Below the pieces are notes generated by a model. It worked only from the letters and a program-made list of their open reading frames with translations. It searched no databases and was not told where the DNA came from. From Bacillota bacterium (GTDB lineage Bacteria > Bacillota > Clostridia > Lachnospirales > Lachnospiraceae), in the NCBI GenBank assembly GCA_023420935.1, contig JAEZUR010000028.1:1-18013 (forward strand): a stretch of DNA of 18,013 nucleotides, written 5' to 3'. Positions 15,945 through 18,013 of the stretch are shown here, in pieces. A program made the translations under genes and the position numbers. The stretch's first letter is position 1. The number at the start of each line of letters is the position of its first letter.

Positions 15945-17486
15945 ATGGAAAAAAGCAAGCTTAATGAACCTATTATTTTAGATAGTTTAAAAACATTGTT
16001 AATATTTATAGTAGCGACTATTATTTCTTTCTATTTTTATAAATATACAGAAGCAACTACAAGTGTGTTGATGAGTTATATCTTGGCTACTATTTTAATA
16101 TCCCGTATTACGACAGGATATATTTATGGCATTGTAGCATCTATTTTGAGCGTAATTGTGAGTAATTACTTATTTATCTATTTCCTGCATACAATGGATG
16201 TTCCGAGAAAAGATTTACCGCTTACATTTATAGGTCTGCTGTTAATCTCCTTAATTACAAGCACGACCACCGCACATTTAAAACAGCATGCTAGGCTCGC
16301 GGATATTCGAGAAGAAAAAACGAAAAAACTCTTTGAAATCAACGAAAAGCTTCTTACTACACGAGGAATAGAAAATATAATTGACCTAGCTCTTGAATTT
16401 GTAGTATCTTTGACAGAGCGTAGTGCTATTTTCTATGAGGGAGACTCTCAATCTGGTAAAAATACAGTAATTAGAAGCAAGAACGAAGAGCATACTCGAA
16501 TTCTTCGATCATATCATGAGACGTTTATTGCCCATTGGGTATTTGAGCATGGGGAATGTGCAGGTGCAGGTGCTCCTAGATCTATTAAATCAAGTGCAAT
16601 CTATTTTCCTATTATTGCACATGACAAAACACTTGGTGTTATTGGTGTATTTTGCGGGTACAAGCATTTATTAGAGCCAGAAATGATTACTTTTCTAAAG
16701 CTTATGATTTCACAGATCGCTATGGCAATTGAACGTCAAAATCTTTCGGATAACCAACGACTTCTTGCCATTGAGTCAGAAAAAGAGAAAACAAGAAGCA
16801 ATCTGTTGCGAGCAGTTTCTCACGACCTTCGTACGCCATTGACTGGCATGATTGGAGCTAGTAATATACTAATAGAAAACAAAGATACGTTAAGTGAGAG
16901 CGAAAAAGATACCTTAATACGTCATATAAAGGAGGATTCCAATTGGTTGCTTCATATGGTAGAAAATCTACTATCTGTTACCAGAATCCGAGAAGGTGCA
17001 ACCGCCGTAACCAAAATGCCTGAACCTTTAGAGGAAGTTGTTTCGGAAGTGATAGGAAGAATTAAGAATCGGTACCATGATGCACAGATTCAAGTTCAGG
17101 TTCCAGAAGAATTTTTAATGGTTCCTATGGATGCAACATTAATTGAACAAGTTATGCTCAATTTAATTGAAAATTCTATCAAATACTCCCAAAGTGAAAA
17201 ACCAGTAGAATTATGGGTTACCAAGGAAGAAAATGAAGTTGTATTTCATGTTATGGATGAAGGAATTGGGTTACGAGAAGACGAAATTGGAACCATTTTT
17301 GATGGATACTCTATGAATCGCAATCGCAGTGCTGATACTGCAAAGGGCATGGGAATTGGTCTTTCCATCTGTAAGACAATTATTAATGCACATGGAGGTT
17401 CTATTACCGCACAAAACCGAGAACATGGTGGTGCCATGTTTACTTTTACATTGCCATTAGAAGGAGATTCCCCAAATGAGTCATAA
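15945..17486 (+). CDS. KdpD-like sensor histidine kinase lacking the N-terminal KdpD/USP domains
   Basis: The 513-residue kinase matches the C-terminal two-thirds of KdpD. Four membrane segments (about 14-31, 38-55, 60-83, 92-110) form a DUF4118-type domain. A GAF-like domain follows (about 140-265). The HisKA domain holds the phospho-acceptor His293 in AVSHDLRTPLTG. The HATPase domain has the N box NLIENSIKYS with Asn410, G1 DEGIGL at 438-443 and G2 GMGIGL at 468-473. Full KdpD (about 900 residues) has an N-terminal KdpD domain and a universal-stress domain, both absent here, so sensing must rest on the membrane and GAF parts. The start is an ATG after AGGAG, and the native-looking promoter and leader argue against recent truncation. 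It overlaps the regulator gene by 11 bases and is divergent from the K+/phosphate genes. Confidence 0.93.
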   Translation: MEKSKLNEPIILDSLKTLLIFIVATIISFYFYKYTEATTSVLMSYILATILISRITTGYIYGIVASILSVIVSNYLFIYFLHTMDVPRKDLPLTFIGLLLISLITSTTTAHLKQHARLADIREEKTKKLFEINEKLLTTRGIENIIDLALEFVVSLTERSAIFYEGDSQSGKNTVIRSKNEEHTRILRSYHETFIAHWVFEHGECAGAGAPRSIKSSAIYFPIIAHDKTLGVIGVFCGYKHLLEPEMITFLKLMISQIAMAIERQNLSDNQRLLAIESEKEKTRSNLLRAVSHDLRTPLTGMIGASNILIENKDTLSESEKDTLIRHIKEDSNWLLHMVENLLSVTRIREGATAVTKMPEPLEEVVSEVIGRIKNRYHDAQIQVQVPEEFLMVPMDATLIEQVMLNLIENSIKYSQSEKPVELWVTKEENEVVFHVMDEGIGLREDEIGTIFDGYSMNRNRSADTAKGMGIGLSICKTIINAHGGSITAQNREHGGAMFTFTLPLEGDSPNES

Positions 17487-18013
17487 AACACTTGTACTAA
17501 TCGTGGAAGATGAACAAAACATCTGTAATATCATAGCAACTACATTAACTACCAATAACTATAAAACAATAAAATGTGAAACTGGTAAAAAGGCGCTGTC
17601 TATGATTCCATCTCACTGTCCAGATATCGTCTTATTAGACCTTGGACTACCTGATATGGATGGATTAGATGTCTTAAAGGAGGTACGTAAATGGTCTAAC
17701 GTTCCTATTTTGGTTGTATCTGCCAGAGACAAAGAATCAGAAAAGGTACAAGCATTAGACTTAGGCGCAGATGACTATATTACGAAGCCATTTGGATCTT
17801 CTGAATTACTTGCGCGGATTCGTACCGCCATTCGTCATAACACCAAAATGGAAACTGGTTTTACTAACAACCTATCGAAATTTAAGATAAATGGCTTAGT
17901 CATTGACTTTGAAAAGCGAAAAGTAACCGTTGATAAAGAAGAAATTCATCTGACACAAATAGAGTTTAAGCTTGTATCATTATTGGCTCAAAGTTCTGGT
18001 AAAGTATTAACGT
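17476..18013 (+). CDS. KdpE-like OmpR-family response regulator, cut by the window edge
   Basis: The frame opens at an ATG 9 bases after AAGGAG and runs open for 179 codons to the window end, so the protein is partial. The receiver domain has the acidic pocket Glu11-Asp12, phospho-acceptor Asp55 in LLDLGLPDMDG, switch Ser82 in VVSARD and Lys104 in ITKPF. The phrases LLDLGLPD, VSARD and ALDLGADDYITKPFG are typical of KdpE. The start of the C-terminal winged-helix DNA-binding domain is visible from about 135 (NGLVIDFEKRKV, HLTQIEFKLVSLLA). The ATG lies inside the last codons of the kinase gene (11-base overlap), so the two are translationally coupled. Target genes may be the divergent pit-ktr cluster, its own operon, or a kdp operon beyond the window. 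Confidence 0.93.
   Translation, partial: MSHKTLVLIVEDEQNICNIIATTLTTNNYKTIKCETGKKALSMIPSHCPDIVLLDLGLPDMDGLDVLKEVRKWSNVPILVVSARDKESEKVQALDLGADDYITKPFGSSELLARIRTAIRHNTKMETGFTNNLSKFKINGLVIDFEKRKVTVDKEEIHLTQIEFKLVSLLAQSSGKVLT

Noticed and set aside
17246..17491. 81-codon minus-strand frame at the end of the kinase gene
   Set aside because: Antisense to the conserved HATPase G boxes, so it is a shadow.

Overview
The window reads as chromosomal DNA of a low-GC, spore-forming Clostridia member. An α/β-type small acid-soluble spore protein, a DUF4364 protein, strong AGGAGG ribosome binding sites and the gene order tig-clpP-clpX-lon-engB all point that way. A Lachnospiraceae relative of Lachnoclostridium phytofermentans would fit, but that name is inferred from general similarity and not from a search. 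Gene density is high, no gap exceeds 300 bases, and I see no mobile element, CRISPR array, tRNA or rRNA.

Left block (1-8.7 kb). A DUF4364 gene on the + strand converges on a minus-strand proteostasis block of trigger factor, ClpP, ClpX, Lon and the ribosome-assembly GTPase EngB. The convergent stops lie inside a perfect palindrome, so both proteins end in the same MSGN. Upstream of tig, also on the minus strand, is glmM (UDP-GlcNAc precursor synthesis), then a spore DNA-binding protein gene. Two intergenic inverted repeats (clpX-lon and ssp-glmM) pair fully only as minus-strand RNA, through G-U wobbles.

Middle block (8.7-12 kb). An AGCS-family amino acid:Na+ symporter on the + strand converges on a DJ-1/PfpI protein. 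A predicted AI-2E/YtvI-family permease lies upstream of the DJ-1 gene on the minus strand.

Right block (12-18 kb). A minus-strand cluster pit-DUF47-ktrB-ktrA joins phosphate uptake to potassium uptake. It is divergent from a KdpD/KdpE-like two-component system whose kinase keeps the KdpD membrane, GAF and kinase domains but lacks the usual N-terminal KdpD and USP domains. The regulator runs off the right edge. The divergent region holds several TTHAYA hexamers at 11-base spacing, a possible binding array for a response regulator. The main biological suggestion is a joint K+/phosphate import module under a shortened KdpDE-type regulator. Nothing here is clearly a wholly new system.
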